From HK1 sp965221725 (GTDB taxonomy: Bacteria > Pseudomonadota > Gammaproteobacteria > HK1): DNA of 64,000 nt. Both the position numbers and the translations under genes were made by a program. The stretch is taken from contig OZ244909.1 in NCBI GenBank assembly GCA_965221725.1, positions 682,001 through 746,000 of the forward strand, read 5' to 3'. Below are positions 36,269 to 46,542 of the stretch, one piece after another; within the stretch, counting starts at the first letter, position 1, and each line of letters begins with the position of its first letter. The notes under the pieces were generated by a model. The model saw only the letters and a program-made list of their open reading frames with translations. It made no database searches and had not been told where the DNA came from.

Positions 36269-36440
36269 GGAGCCATCCGAACCTGAGCGATTCTCCGGCC
36301 CTTGCCAGGAACATAGTGAGAAATGCGCATCAGGGCATATGTGAAGAAAACGAGTATCCGGACGCATTTCTCACAGACCCCTGAACCGGAGCCATCCAAG
36401 TGTGAGCGGCTCTCCGGTCGCCAGTAACTGGTGAGCAATC
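36269..36440. repeat. Dispersed repeat family B, copy 1, with hairpin core and flanking direct repeats
   Basis: The core (36318-36372) has perfect 10-bp inverted ends GAGAAATGCG / CGCATTTCTC around GCATATGTGAAG and CGAGTATCCGG. It is flanked by two ~50-bp direct repeats beginning GGAGCCATCC and containing TGAGCG..TCTCCGG and CCAG.AAC (36269-36324 and 36388-36439). A second element of the same design sits at 62899-63010. Confidence 0.85.
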
Positions 36441-36444
36441 CGGG

Positions 36445-36654
36445 CTACAGAGTGGACTCGTTGCCCCCCTGCCCGCCGGAGCGCTCCGAGCCTCCATCCT
36501 GAATCCGCTCGTAGATTTCACGGCGGTGAACTGCCACTTCCCTGGGGGCGTCGATTCCGATTCGCACCTGGTTGCCCTTCACTCCGAGCACCGTCACCAC
36601 GATGTCGTCACCGATCATCAGCGACTCGCCGATTCTTCTGGTAAGGATGAGCAT
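36445..36654 (-). CDS. csrA: Carbon storage regulator CsrA
   Basis: 69 residues from the ATG at 36654 with GAGGAGGAC upstream; the longer frame is unsupported. MLILTRRIGESLMIGDDI and VRIGIDAPREVAVHREEI-type sequence (here VHRREIYERI) identify the family. It dimerises, binds GGA motifs in mRNA leaders and controls translation of metabolism, motility and biofilm genes. It follows lysC after 175 bp, within the alaS-lysC-csrA-tRNA-Ser order. Confidence 0.97.
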   Translation of the reverse strand: MLILTRRIGESLMIGDDIVVTVLGVKGNQVRIGIDAPREVAVHRREIYERIQDGGSERSGGQGGNESTL

Positions 36655-36829
36655 CACGTCCTCCTCGGTTGCCGGGGCGCACTGCCCCCGGTGGCATCGT
36701 CCACGTGACCGTGCCGCCGCAGTCGAGGGTTCCGGGACCCGTGCCGTCCCGATCCCCGAAACTTCCGTCGCGGACCAGCGTCTCCGTCCCGCGCACCCCC
36801 GTGGCCGACGACCGTCGGCGGCCGGGACG

Positions 36830-38089
36830 CTACCGAGCCGCATCCCCGGACGGATGCTCCGCGGCCCCGTTCCCCTCGAGACCGAACGCGGCGTGAAGCG
36901 CCCTCACTCCCAACTCGAGATACTTCTCCTCGACCACCACCGAGACCTTGATCTCGGAGGTCGAGATCATCTGGATGTTGATGTTCTCCGCCGCGAGCGC
37001 CCGAAACATCCGGCTCGCGATGCCCGCATGGGACCGCATGCCGACACCGACCAGAGAAATCTTGACGATGCGGTCATCGCCGGTCACCTGGCTCGACTCC
37101 CACTGCGATGTTCGCTCCCGCACGATCTGCAGCGTGCGCGCGTAGTCGTTGCGATGCACGGTGAAGGTGAAGTCGGTGGTCCCGTCCGCTCCGGCGTTCT
37201 GGACGATCATGTCGACCTCGATGTTCTCCTCAGCCACCGGACCGAGGATCGAGAAGGCGATGCCGGGGCGATCCTGCACCCCCATGACCGTCACCTTGGC
37301 CTCGTCGCGATTGAACGCGATGCCGGAGATGAGAGGCTGCTCCATGGAGTTGTCCTCGGGGTCGGGCCCAATGAGGGTGCCGGGGCCGTCGTCGAACGTC
37401 GACAACACGCGCACGGGCACCGTGTACTTGCTCGCGAACTCGACGGCGCGGATCTGCAGCACCTTCGCCCCGAGGCTCGCGAGCTCCAGCATCTCCTCGA
37501 ACGTGAGCGCTTCGAGATGCCGCGCCTCCGGCACCACCCGCGGATCGGTGGTGTAGACCCCGTCGACATCGGTGTGGATGCGGCACTCGCGGGCGCCGAG
37601 GGCGGCGGCGAGCGCGACCGCGGTGGTGTCGGAACCGCCGCGCCCCAGAGTGGTGATGTTGCCGTCTTCGTCCACCCCCTGAAAGCCCGCCACCACCACC
37701 ACCCGTCCCGCCGCGAGATCGGCGCGGATGTGCCGATCGTCGATGTGCACGATACGCGCCCGGGTGTGGGCACGGTCGGTGCGGATGCACACCTGGTGGC
37801 CGGTATAGGACCGCGCGGGCCAGCCGGCCGCCTGGAGCGCCATCGCGAGCAGGGCGATGGTTACCTGCTCGCCGGTCGAAAGCAGGACATCGAGCTCCCG
37901 GGGCGCGGGACGCTCCTGCACGTTGCGCGCCAGGCCGAGCAGGCGATCGGTCTCTCCGCTCATTGCGGAGACCACCACCACGACATCGTCGCCCCGCTCG
38001 CGGCTGCGTCCGACCCGCGCCGCCACGTGTGCGATCCGTTCGAGGCTCCCGACCGAGGTGCCTCCGAACTTCTGCACGATCAAGCTCAC
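36830..38089 (-). CDS. lysC: Aspartate kinase, ACT-domain regulated
   Basis: 419 residues from the GTG at 38089 (VSLIVQKFGGTSVGSLERI); upstream frame residues overlap alaS. Kinase core KFGGTSVG, GRGGSDTTAVALA and HTDVDGVYTTDPR. Two C-terminal ACT domains (TVMGVQDRPGIAFSIL and ISLVGVGMRSHAGIA) give feedback control by lysine and/or threonine. It makes aspartyl phosphate, feeding asd at 26 kb. It starts 10 nt after alaS. Confidence 0.95.
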   Translation of the reverse strand: MSLIVQKFGGTSVGSLERIAHVAARVGRSRERGDDVVVVVSAMSGETDRLLGLARNVQERPAPRELDVLLSTGEQVTIALLAMALQAAGWPARSYTGHQVCIRTDRAHTRARIVHIDDRHIRADLAAGRVVVVAGFQGVDEDGNITTLGRGGSDTTAVALAAALGARECRIHTDVDGVYTTDPRVVPEARHLEALTFEEMLELASLGAKVLQIRAVEFASKYTVPVRVLSTFDDGPGTLIGPDPEDNSMEQPLISGIAFNRDEAKVTVMGVQDRPGIAFSILGPVAEENIEVDMIVQNAGADGTTDFTFTVHRNDYARTLQIVRERTSQWESSQVTGDDRIVKISLVGVGMRSHAGIASRMFRALAAENINIQMISTSEIKVSVVVEEKYLELGVRALHAAFGLEGNGAAEHPSGDAAR

Positions 38090-38099
38090 GGCCGGGGAC

Positions 38100-40733
38100 T
38101 CATGAGTGATTGCTGTCGCCCGCCGCGAGCTGCTGGCGCACCCAGCCCGGCACGGAGCCGATGGCCTGGTCCACGCGGGAGGGATCGTTGCCGCCGGCCT
38201 GCGCAAGCTCCGGCCGCCCGCCCCCGCGCCCGCCGACCTGGCGCGCGACGTGGTTCGCGAGCGGGCCCGCCGCGATGCGGTCGGTGCAGTCCTTCGTGAC
38301 TCCGGCCACCAGAGCGACCTTGCCCGCGTTGACGGTGGCGAGCACCACCGCAGCGGACCCGAGCCGGTTCTTGAGCCGGTCGACGGTCTCGCGGAGCGCC
38401 TTCGGGTCCGCGCCGTCGATCTTCGCGGCCAGCACCTTCAGCCCGCCCACGTCGACCGCCTGCGCCACCAGGTCATCGCCGTGCGATGCCGCCAGCCGCG
38501 CCTTCAGCCGGTCCAGGTCGCGCTCCAGATCGCGGCTGCGCGCGAGCATCGCCTCCACCCGGTCCGCCACCGTTTCCGCGCTCGCCTTCATGCTGCTCGC
38601 AATGCGCTCGATCCGCTCCTCCATCGAATGCACCCAGGCGAGCGCCGTCTCGCCGGTCAGCGCCTCGATGCGGCGCACCCCGGCCGCGATGCTGCCTTCG
38701 GCGACGATCTTGAACGGACCCACATCGCCCGCGCGCGCCACGTGGGTGCCACCGCAGAGCTCCACCGAGTAGTCGCCGATCGAGAGCACCCGCACCGGGT
38801 CGTCGTACTTCTCGCCGAAGAGCGCGACGGCGCCGCTGCGCCGGGCCTCTTCTAGCGGCATGATCTCCGTCCGCGCCTCGTCGTTGCCGAGGATCCAGGA
38901 TGTCACCAGCGCCTCGATGCGTTGCAGCTCCTCCTTCGTCACCGACTCGTAGTGGGAGAAGTCGAACCGCAGGCGATCCGGGGCAACCAGGGAGCCCTTC
39001 TGCTCGACATGTTCGCCGAGCACCGTCCGCAGGGCCGCGTGCAGCAGATGGGTCGCGGAATGGTTGCGCGCGGCCGCCCGGCGGGCCTCGGCGTCCACCT
39101 GCGCCTCGACCACCGCGCCGGCGGACAATGCGCCGCCGGTGACTACCCCGACGTGCACGATCGCGTCGCCGTGGCGCTGCGTGTCCGTGACCTCGAAGCC
39201 GATCCCGTCGGCCCCGAGCCGCCCCCGATCGCCGACCTGCCCGCCCGCTTCGGCGTAGAACGGCGTCTCGTCGAGCACCACCCAGCCCTCCTCCTCCGGG
39301 TCGAGCCGCTCCACCTCCCGGCCGGCGCGGAACAGCGCGGTCACTGTCGCCCGGCCGCCGAGGCGGTCGTAGCCGACGAAGGTGGACGAGACCGCAACGT
39401 CGAGCGCCGCTTCGTCCTCGGCCCGGAACCGGCTCGATGCGCGGGCCCGGGCGCGCTGCCCCTCCATCGCCCGTTCGAATGCGTCGAGGTCGACGCCGAG
39501 CGCGCGCTCGCGGGCGATGTCCGCGGTGAGGTCCGCCGGAAAACCGTAGGTGTCGTAGAGCCTGAACACCGTCTCGCCGGGGATGGTGTCGCCCTCGATC
39601 CCGTCGATGGCGTCTTCGAGCATGCGCATCCCCTGGCCGAGGGTCCTGGCGAATTGCTCTTCCTCCAGGCGCAGGATCCGCTCGACCTGGGCGCGACGCC
39701 GGCGCAACTCCGGGTAGGCATCGCCCATCTCGGCGTCGAGCGCCGCGACCATGCGCCAGAAGAACGGATCGCGCGCGCCCAGCCGATGTCCGTGGCGGAT
39801 GGCGCGGCGCATGATGCGCCTCAGCACATAGCCGCGGCCCTCGTTCGAGGGGACGACTCCGTCGGTGACGAGGAACGCGCACGAGCGCACGTGATCCGCG
39901 ATCACGCGCAGGGACTTGTCGTCCGGCGCGTCCCGGCCGGCGCCCGCCGCGGCCGTGACCTCCGCGGCCGCGCCGATCAGGTGCGCGAACAGGTCGATCT
40001 CGTAGTTGCTGTGCACGCCCTGCAGCACCGCGGCGGTGCGTTCCAGCCCGAGCCCGGTGTCCACCGACGGCTTCGGCAGCGGCTCCAGGTGACCGGAGGC
40101 ATCACGGTTGAACTGCATGAACACGAGGTTCCACAGCTCGATGTAGCGGTCGCCGTCCTCGTCGGGACTTCCCGGCGGCCCGCCCGGCACTTCCGGCCCG
40201 TGGTCGTAGAACACCTCCGAGCACGGGCCGCAGGGCCCGGTGTCGCCCATCGCCCAGAAGTTGTCCTTCTCGCCGCAGCGGGAGAAGCGGGCCGGGTCGA
40301 CCCCGATGTCGTCGAACCAGATCCGGGCCGCCTCGTCGTCGCCCTCGTACACCGTCACCCACAGCTTCTCCGGCGGGAGCCCGAGCACGTCGGTCAGGAA
40401 TTCCCAGCAGTAACGGATGGCGTCGCGCTTGAAGTAGTCGCCGAAGCTGAAGTTGCCGAGCATCTCGAAGAAGGTGTGGTGGCGTGCGGTGTAGCCGACG
40501 TTCTCCAGGTCGTTGTGCTTGCCGCCCGCGCGCACGCAACGCTGCGCGGTGGTCGCCCGCGCACAGGGCCGGCGGTCGGTGCCGAGGAACACGTCCTTGA
40601 ACTGGACCATGCCCGCGTTGGTGAACAGCAGGGTGGGATCGTTGCCGGGCACGAGGGGGCTGCTCGGCACGATCTCGTGACCGCGGTCGCGGAAGTACGT
40701 GAGGAAGGTCCGTCTGAGCTCGTTGCTGTTCAT
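38100..40733 (-). CDS. alaS: Alanyl-tRNA synthetase
   Basis: 877 residues. Class II core at the N-terminus (FRDRGHEIVPSSPLVPGNDP, FTNAGMVQFKDVFLG), editing domain with zinc-binding HSATHLLHAALR and CGGTHVARAGDVG, and C-terminal DHHA1 oligomerisation domain ending in GGRGGGRPELAQAGG. It charges tRNA-Ala and clears mischarged Ser/Gly. It sits between recX and lysC. Confidence 0.97.
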   Translation of the reverse strand: MNSNELRRTFLTYFRDRGHEIVPSSPLVPGNDPTLLFTNAGMVQFKDVFLGTDRRPCARATTAQRCVRAGGKHNDLENVGYTARHHTFFEMLGNFSFGDYFKRDAIRYCWEFLTDVLGLPPEKLWVTVYEGDDEAARIWFDDIGVDPARFSRCGEKDNFWAMGDTGPCGPCSEVFYDHGPEVPGGPPGSPDEDGDRYIELWNLVFMQFNRDASGHLEPLPKPSVDTGLGLERTAAVLQGVHSNYEIDLFAHLIGAAAEVTAAAGAGRDAPDDKSLRVIADHVRSCAFLVTDGVVPSNEGRGYVLRRIMRRAIRHGHRLGARDPFFWRMVAALDAEMGDAYPELRRRRAQVERILRLEEEQFARTLGQGMRMLEDAIDGIEGDTIPGETVFRLYDTYGFPADLTADIARERALGVDLDAFERAMEGQRARARASSRFRAEDEAALDVAVSSTFVGYDRLGGRATVTALFRAGREVERLDPEEEGWVVLDETPFYAEAGGQVGDRGRLGADGIGFEVTDTQRHGDAIVHVGVVTGGALSAGAVVEAQVDAEARRAAARNHSATHLLHAALRTVLGEHVEQKGSLVAPDRLRFDFSHYESVTKEELQRIEALVTSWILGNDEARTEIMPLEEARRSGAVALFGEKYDDPVRVLSIGDYSVELCGGTHVARAGDVGPFKIVAEGSIAAGVRRIEALTGETALAWVHSMEERIERIASSMKASAETVADRVEAMLARSRDLERDLDRLKARLAASHGDDLVAQAVDVGGLKVLAAKIDGADPKALRETVDRLKNRLGSAAVVLATVNAGKVALVAGVTKDCTDRIAAGPLANHVARQVGGRGGGRPELAQAGGNDPSRVDQAIGSVPGWVRQQLAAGDSNHS

Positions 40734-40760
40734 GAATCGACTGCCCGTGAATCGCTGGCG

Positions 40761-41174
40761 TCACCGCCGCGGGGGCGGACCGAGCGCCAATCGTATGTGC
40801 TCCGTGGTGAATCCGCGCCGCTCCAGAAAGCGGGCCTGGCGGGCCCATTCGCGGTAGTCGGCGGGGGCCGCGGGGCCGAAACGTCCGGACCTCGCCTGTG
40901 ATGCGCGTTCCGCCCAGCCCGCATCGTCCCGCTCGACCGCCTCCCGCGCCGGCGCGTCGCCGATGCCGCGCTGGCGCAACGCCTCGCGAATCAGCCGGGG
41001 GCCCTGACCGCGGCCGATGCGGGAGCGGACGAACTGCTCGGTGAACCGCTCTTCGCTCAGCAGCCCCTCGGCTTCAAGGGCATCGAGCACGCGCCCCGTC
41101 GCTTCCGGGCCGGACCCTCTCGCCGCGAGCTTGGCCGCGAGTTCGCCGCGTGCATGCTCGCGGCGCGCGAGCAA
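40761..41174 (-). CDS. recX: RecA regulator RecX
   Basis: 137 residues from a TTG at 41174. The recognisable RecX motif ALxLLARREHxRGEL starts a few codons upstream of it (residues NLTTEPDSDLRKRALGLLARREHA can be read in frame from recA's end). No ATG or GTG is there, so the start is a TTG or a CTG further up. Helical repeats such as LEAEGLLSEERFTEQFVRSR and RGIGDAPAREAVE fit the family. RecX limits RecA filament growth. It lies directly downstream of recA. Confidence 0.88.
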   Translation of the reverse strand: MLARREHARGELAAKLAARGSGPEATGRVLDALEAEGLLSEERFTEQFVRSRIGRGQGPRLIREALRQRGIGDAPAREAVERDDAGWAERASQARSGRFGPAAPADYREWARQARFLERRGFTTEHIRLALGPPPRR

Positions 41175-41215
41175 ACCGAGCGCCCGCTTGCGCAGATCCG
41201 AATCCGGTTCGGTGG

Positions 41216-42250
<1,035 letters not shown>

Positions 42251-42414
42251 GCTGAATCTCCTGATGGCCGGATCATCCTGTGGACGCCCGGCGGCGTCGG
42301 CGAAAATGCGGCAACCGGAGCAAATTATCCCACAGCCGCGCGCGGCGAACCTAGCGACCTGCGCCGCGCGGACATGGCGAATCGAGGCACCCGAGGTGTA
42401 GGCCGCGGTCCCGG

Positions 42415-42573
42415 AAGGCCATCGGCGCGGCCCTGGTCCGTGCCGGCGCGCATCTGCTCCGAACCGAGTGCGGAGGCCCGTTTCACGACTCGGAGAAGGC
42501 CATCGGCGCGGCCGTCGTCCGTGCCGGCGAGCATCTGCTTCGAGCCGAGTGCGGAGGGCCGTTTCACCCCACG
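42415..42573. repeat. 81-bp tandem repeat upstream of recA
   Basis: Two units with an 81-bp period: AAGGCCATCGGCGCGGCC starts at 42415 and again at 42496. Each continues with TCCGTGCCGGCG, GCATCTGCT and CCGAGTGCGGAGG..CGTTTCAC. The period is a multiple of three and a 106-codon minus-strand frame crosses it, but nothing else supports coding. It sits in the 391-bp recA-tadA spacer. Confidence 0.85.
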
Positions 42574-42641
42574 AAGCCGGCGGCACACCGACAACCTGCA
42601 CAACGCGGTGCCGGGGCGTTCGGCGAGGACTCCGGGCCCAC

Positions 42642-43145
42642 TCATGGCCCGCCCGGTGCGCCGTCGCGTTCGCGCCGGCCCCGGAAGAACTCGACCAGCA
42701 ACCGGGCGGACTCGCGGGCGAGCACCCCGCCGCGCACCACCGGACGATGATTGAGGCGGCCGCAGTCAAGGATGTCGAACACGCTGCCCGCCCCGCCCCA
42801 GCGCCCGTCGGCCGCTCCGTAGACGACCCGCGCGATGCGCGCATGGACGATCGCGCCCGCGCACATCACGCAGGGCTCCATGGTCGCGTACAGGGTCGTG
42901 CCCGTCAGCCGGTAATTGCCCGCCGCGCGGGCGGCGGTCCGGATGGCGCCGATCTCGGCGTGGGCGGTGGGATCGGCCTCCCGGATCGGCGCATTCCTCC
43001 CCGACCCGATCTCGACGCCATCCCGAACGATGACCGCACCCACCGGCACCTCACCCTCGCGAGCCGCCTGCGCGGCAAGGGCGAGGGCGCGACGCATCCA
43101 GCCCTCGTCGTCCGGCCGGGTTCGATCCGGCGCCGGCGTGCTCAC
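42642..43145 (-). CDS. tadA: tRNA-specific adenosine deaminase TadA
   Basis: 167 residues from the GTG at 43145; a longer frame to 43223 would overlap guaA. Zinc ligands and catalytic residues: H62-A-E64 (TAHAEIGAI) and P91-C92..C95 (PCVMC). VPVGAVIVRDG and the C-terminal LDCGRLNHRPVVRGGVLA are typical. It converts A34 to inosine in tRNA-Arg(ACG). It starts 34 nt after guaA and probably belongs to the guaBA transcript. Confidence 0.94.
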   Translation of the reverse strand: MSTPAPDRTRPDDEGWMRRALALAAQAAREGEVPVGAVIVRDGVEIGSGRNAPIREADPTAHAEIGAIRTAARAAGNYRLTGTTLYATMEPCVMCAGAIVHARIARVVYGAADGRWGGAGSVFDILDCGRLNHRPVVRGGVLARESARLLVEFFRGRRERDGAPGGP

Positions 43146-43179
43146 CCGCAGCCCCCGCCCCGAACGCCCACCCCCGGCC

Positions 43180-44763
43180 TCACTCCCATTCGATGGTCGC
43201 CGGAGGCTTGCCGGATATGTCATAAACTACACGAGACACGCCTGCTATCTCATTGATAATTATGTTTGATACATGCTCAAGAAATGCATGAGGCAGGTGT
43301 GCCCATCGCGCGGTCATGAAGTCCACCGTCTCCACCGCCCGCAGCGCGATCACGGGCTCGTAGCGGCGCTGGTCGCCGGTGACCCCTACCGATCGGACCG
43401 GCAGGTACACCGCGAACGCCTGGCTCACGGAGTCGTACAGCCCGGCCGCGCGCAGCTCGCCGATGAAGATCGCGTCGGCGCGGCGGAGCACCTCCGCGTA
43501 CCCCTTCCTCACCTCTCCAAGGATGCGCACCCCGAGCCCCGGCCCCGGAAACGGATGACGATGGACCAGATCGGGCGGCAGCCCGAGTTCGATGCCGATG
43601 GCCCGCACCTCGTCCTTGAACAGCTCGCGCAGCGGCTCGACCAGACGCAGGCGCATCCGCTCCGGCAGCCCGCCCACGTTGTGGTGCGACTTGATGACGT
43701 GCGCCTTGCCGGTCGCGGCGCCGGCGGACTCGATGACATCGGGGTAGATGGTGCCCTGGGCAAGCCAACGGACCCCGTCGAGCTTCGCCGCCGCCTCCTC
43801 GAAGATCTCGATGAAGGTGCGCCCGATGCGCCGGCGCTTCTCCTCCGGGTCCGACACCCCGGCGAGCGCGGCGAGGAACCGGTCCTCGGCATCGACCCGG
43901 CGCACGTCGACCCCGAGCCGGCCCGCGAACGCCGACATGACCTGATCGCCCTCGTCGAGCCGCAGCAGGCCGTTGTCGACGAAGATGCAGGTCAGCCGAT
44001 CGCCGATGGCGCGCTGGAGCAGCGCCGCCACCACGGAGGAGTCGACGCCGCCGGAGAGCGCGAGGAGGACCGCATCGCCACCCACTTCGCGACGCACCCG
44101 GGCGACGCCGTCGTCGATGATCGCCTCCGGCGTCCACTGCGACGCACAGCCGCAGATGTCGTGCACGAACCGGCGCAGGATGCGCGCCCCCTGCCGGGTA
44201 TGGGTGACCTCGGGATGGAACTGCACGCCGTAGAAGCCGCGCTCCTCGTCGGCGATACCGGCGATGGGGGCGCTGTCGGTGGATGCGATGCGCGTGAACC
44301 CGGGCGGCAGCGCGCACACGCGGTCTCCGTGGCTCATCCACACGTCGAGCCGGCCGTGGCCCTCGGCGTTCACCTCGTCCTCGATGCCGGCGAGCAGGCG
44401 TGAATGCCCGCGGGCCCGGACCTGCGCGTACCCGAACTCGCGGTGCTCCGAGGTCTCCACCTCCCCCCCGAGCTGCGCCGCCATCGACTGCATCCCGTAG
44501 CAGATGCCGAGCACGGGAACGCCCAGCTCGAAGACGGCATCCGGGGCGCGGTAGCCGGCCGGTGCGTTCACCGACTCGGGGCTTCCGGAGAGGATGACGC
44601 CCTTCGGCGCCATGGCACGGAGCCGCTCGGGAGCGATATCGAAGGCGTGGATCTCGGAGTACACGTTCGCCTCCCGCACGCGCCGGGCGATGAGCTGGGT
44701 GTACTGGGAGCCGAAATCGAGAATGACGATCCGGTCGGAATGGATATCGGCGGAAGTGGTCAA
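43180..44763 (-). CDS. guaA: GMP synthase (glutamine-hydrolysing)
   Basis: 527 residues from a TTG at 44763, chosen because GGAG lies 6 nt upstream and the length matches the family (525 in E. coli). The class I glutaminase has C88 in VLGICYGMQ. The ATP pyrophosphatase has the P-loop LLALSGGVDSSVVAALL. The end SRVVYDISGKPPATIEWE is canonical. It converts XMP to GMP. The last ~35 codons have AT-rich codon use (ATA, ATT, AAT, TAT) quite unlike the rest, although the protein sequence is normal. Confidence 0.95.
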   Translation of the reverse strand: MTTSADIHSDRIVILDFGSQYTQLIARRVREANVYSEIHAFDIAPERLRAMAPKGVILSGSPESVNAPAGYRAPDAVFELGVPVLGICYGMQSMAAQLGGEVETSEHREFGYAQVRARGHSRLLAGIEDEVNAEGHGRLDVWMSHGDRVCALPPGFTRIASTDSAPIAGIADEERGFYGVQFHPEVTHTRQGARILRRFVHDICGCASQWTPEAIIDDGVARVRREVGGDAVLLALSGGVDSSVVAALLQRAIGDRLTCIFVDNGLLRLDEGDQVMSAFAGRLGVDVRRVDAEDRFLAALAGVSDPEEKRRRIGRTFIEIFEEAAAKLDGVRWLAQGTIYPDVIESAGAATGKAHVIKSHHNVGGLPERMRLRLVEPLRELFKDEVRAIGIELGLPPDLVHRHPFPGPGLGVRILGEVRKGYAEVLRRADAIFIGELRAAGLYDSVSQAFAVYLPVRSVGVTGDQRRYEPVIALRAVETVDFMTARWAHLPHAFLEHVSNIIINEIAGVSRVVYDISGKPPATIEWE

Positions 44764-45075
44764 CGGGCACTCCTGTCGCGGCGCGCGCCTCCCCACCCGG
44801 GCCGCCCGAGCCACTCGGGCCACTCGAGCCACTCGAGCCGCTCGGGCCGCTCGGGCCGCTCGGGCCGCTCGGGCCGGAGGCGGTATCGCATCGATCGGCC
44901 GCGTGCGCCACGGGCCTTCCGGTAAAGCGCGTCGGGCCGGCGCTGCGCGCCAGCCAGCCAGCGGAGCCACCTGTCGGTTACCGGACAGACGCCAACCGGT
45001 CCTACCCGCCCGTTCTCCGGCTCTGCGCGCCGATCAGCCGGCCCAACCCACCGGTCGCCCGGCCCTGCGCGCCGA
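44764..45075. other. guaA-guaB spacer made largely of repeats
   Basis: This 312-bp spacer has no gene. It contains a 9-bp minisatellite (44799-44876). It also has a second imperfect direct repeat around CTGCGCGCCGATCAGCCGG (about 45024-45042 and 45065-45083, entering the guaB end). Confidence 0.7.
44799..44876. repeat. 9-bp minisatellite between guaA and guaB
   Basis: GCCGCTCGG and variants (GCCACTCGG, GCCACTCGA) repeat about eight times, 36-113 bp upstream of the guaA start. The same period and similar GC-rich units recur upstream of pgi. Confidence 0.9.
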
Positions 45076-46542
45076 TCAGCCGGCTCGATAATTCGGGGCT
45101 TCCCTGGTGATGGAGACGTCGTGGACGTGGCTTTCGCGCATCCCGGCGCTGGTCAGGCGGACGAACCGGGCCCGGTGCCGCAGCTCCTCCAGGGTCCGGC
45201 AACCCGTATAGCCGAGGCTCGCGCGGAGCCCGCCGATGAGCTGGTCGAGCACCCCGGAGAGCGGACCCTTGTACGGCACCCGGCCCTCGACGCCCTCCGG
45301 CACGAGCTTCTCCAGCTCGGTCACGGTGTCCTGGAAGTAGCGGTCGCGCGAGCCCTCGCTCCCGGCCATCGCGCCGAGCGAACCCATCCCACGGTAGGAC
45401 TTGTACGAGCGCCCCTGGTACAGCTCGACCTCCCCCGGCGATTCCTCGGTGCCGGCGAACAGGCTGCCCACCATCACCGCATGGCCACCCGCGGCCAGGG
45501 CCTTCGCGGCGTCGCCGGAATAACGGATCCCACCGTCGGCGATGACCGGAACCCCGCTCGCATGCACCGCCCGGCTCACCTCGTCGATCGCCGTGAGCTG
45601 CGGCACGCCGACCCCGGCCACGACCCGCGTGGTGCAGATCGACCCCGGCCCGATGCCCACTTTCACCGCGTCGCATCCCGCCTGCACCAGCGCCTGCGCG
45701 CCCTCGGCGGTGGCGACGTTCCCGGCCACGACCTGCATGTCGGGCCAGCGCTGCTTGATCGAACGCACCCGGTTGACGACCCCCTGCGAATGCCCATGCG
45801 CGGTGTCGACGACGATCACGTCGACCCCCGCGCCGACCAGTGCCTCGACCCGCGCGTCGGTCCCCGGCCCGGTGCTCACCGCGGCCCCGACCCGGAGCTG
45901 CGCGTACCCGTCCTTGCAGGCGTCGGGGTACTCGTGCGCCTTCTGGATGTCCTTGACCGTCACCAGCCCGCGCAGCTCGAAGTCTCCGTTCACGACCAGA
46001 ACCTTCTCGATTCGGTGCGCATGCAGCAGACGCCGGACCTCATCCCGAGAGGCGCCCTCGCGCACGGTGACGAGCCTGTCCTTCGGAGTCATCACACTCG
46101 CGACCGGCTCGTCGTGCTGAGTCTCGAAGCGCAGATCGCGGTTGGTCACGATGCCGACGAGCTCGGCGCCGTCGACCACCGGTACCCCGGAGATATCGCG
46201 CTCGCGGGTAAGCTCGATCACCTCGCGGATGCTTGCCCGCGGCGACACCGTGATGGGGTCGGTGATCACCCCGCTCTCGAACTTCTTGACCGCGCGCACC
46301 TGCCGCGCCTGCTGCTCCGCGGGCATGTTCTTGTGGATAATGCCGATCCCGCCGGCCTGCGCGATCCCGATCGCAAGCCGCGACTCGGTGACGGTGTCCA
46401 TCGCCGAGGACACGAACGGAATGTTCAGGTCGATCTCGCGGGTGAGCCGCGCCCGAAGCTCGGTGTCGCGGGGGAGCACCTCGGAGTATCCGGGAACCAG
46501 GAGGACATCGTCGAACGTGAGCGCTTGTCGCACCTCCAGCAT
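45076..46542 (-). CDS. guaB: IMP dehydrogenase
   Basis: 488 residues from the ATG at 46542 with AGGAG 9 nt upstream; an ATG at 46578 is also in frame. The TIM barrel has ALTFDDVLLVPGYS and the active-site Cys loop GPGSICTTRVVAGVG. A CBS pair interrupts the barrel (TVSPRASIREVIELT ... VVNGDFELRGLVTVKD). It oxidises IMP to XMP using NAD, the rate-limiting step to GMP. It precedes guaA as usual, but with a repeat-filled spacer. Confidence 0.97.
   Translation of the reverse strand: MLEVRQALTFDDVLLVPGYSEVLPRDTELRARLTREIDLNIPFVSSAMDTVTESRLAIGIAQAGGIGIIHKNMPAEQQARQVRAVKKFESGVITDPITVSPRASIREVIELTRERDISGVPVVDGAELVGIVTNRDLRFETQHDEPVASVMTPKDRLVTVREGASRDEVRRLLHAHRIEKVLVVNGDFELRGLVTVKDIQKAHEYPDACKDGYAQLRVGAAVSTGPGTDARVEALVGAGVDVIVVDTAHGHSQGVVNRVRSIKQRWPDMQVVAGNVATAEGAQALVQAGCDAVKVGIGPGSICTTRVVAGVGVPQLTAIDEVSRAVHASGVPVIADGGIRYSGDAAKALAAGGHAVMVGSLFAGTEESPGEVELYQGRSYKSYRGMGSLGAMAGSEGSRDRYFQDTVTELEKLVPEGVEGRVPYKGPLSGVLDQLIGGLRASLGYTGCRTLEELRHRARFVRLTSAGMRESHVHDVSITREAPNYRAG

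Noticed and set aside
42325..42645. 106-codon minus-strand frame with 27-residue repeats across the 81-bp array
   Set aside because: Not listed as a gene: the repeat period alone keeps the frame open and no ribosome site or homology is evident. It is kept only as part of a finding.
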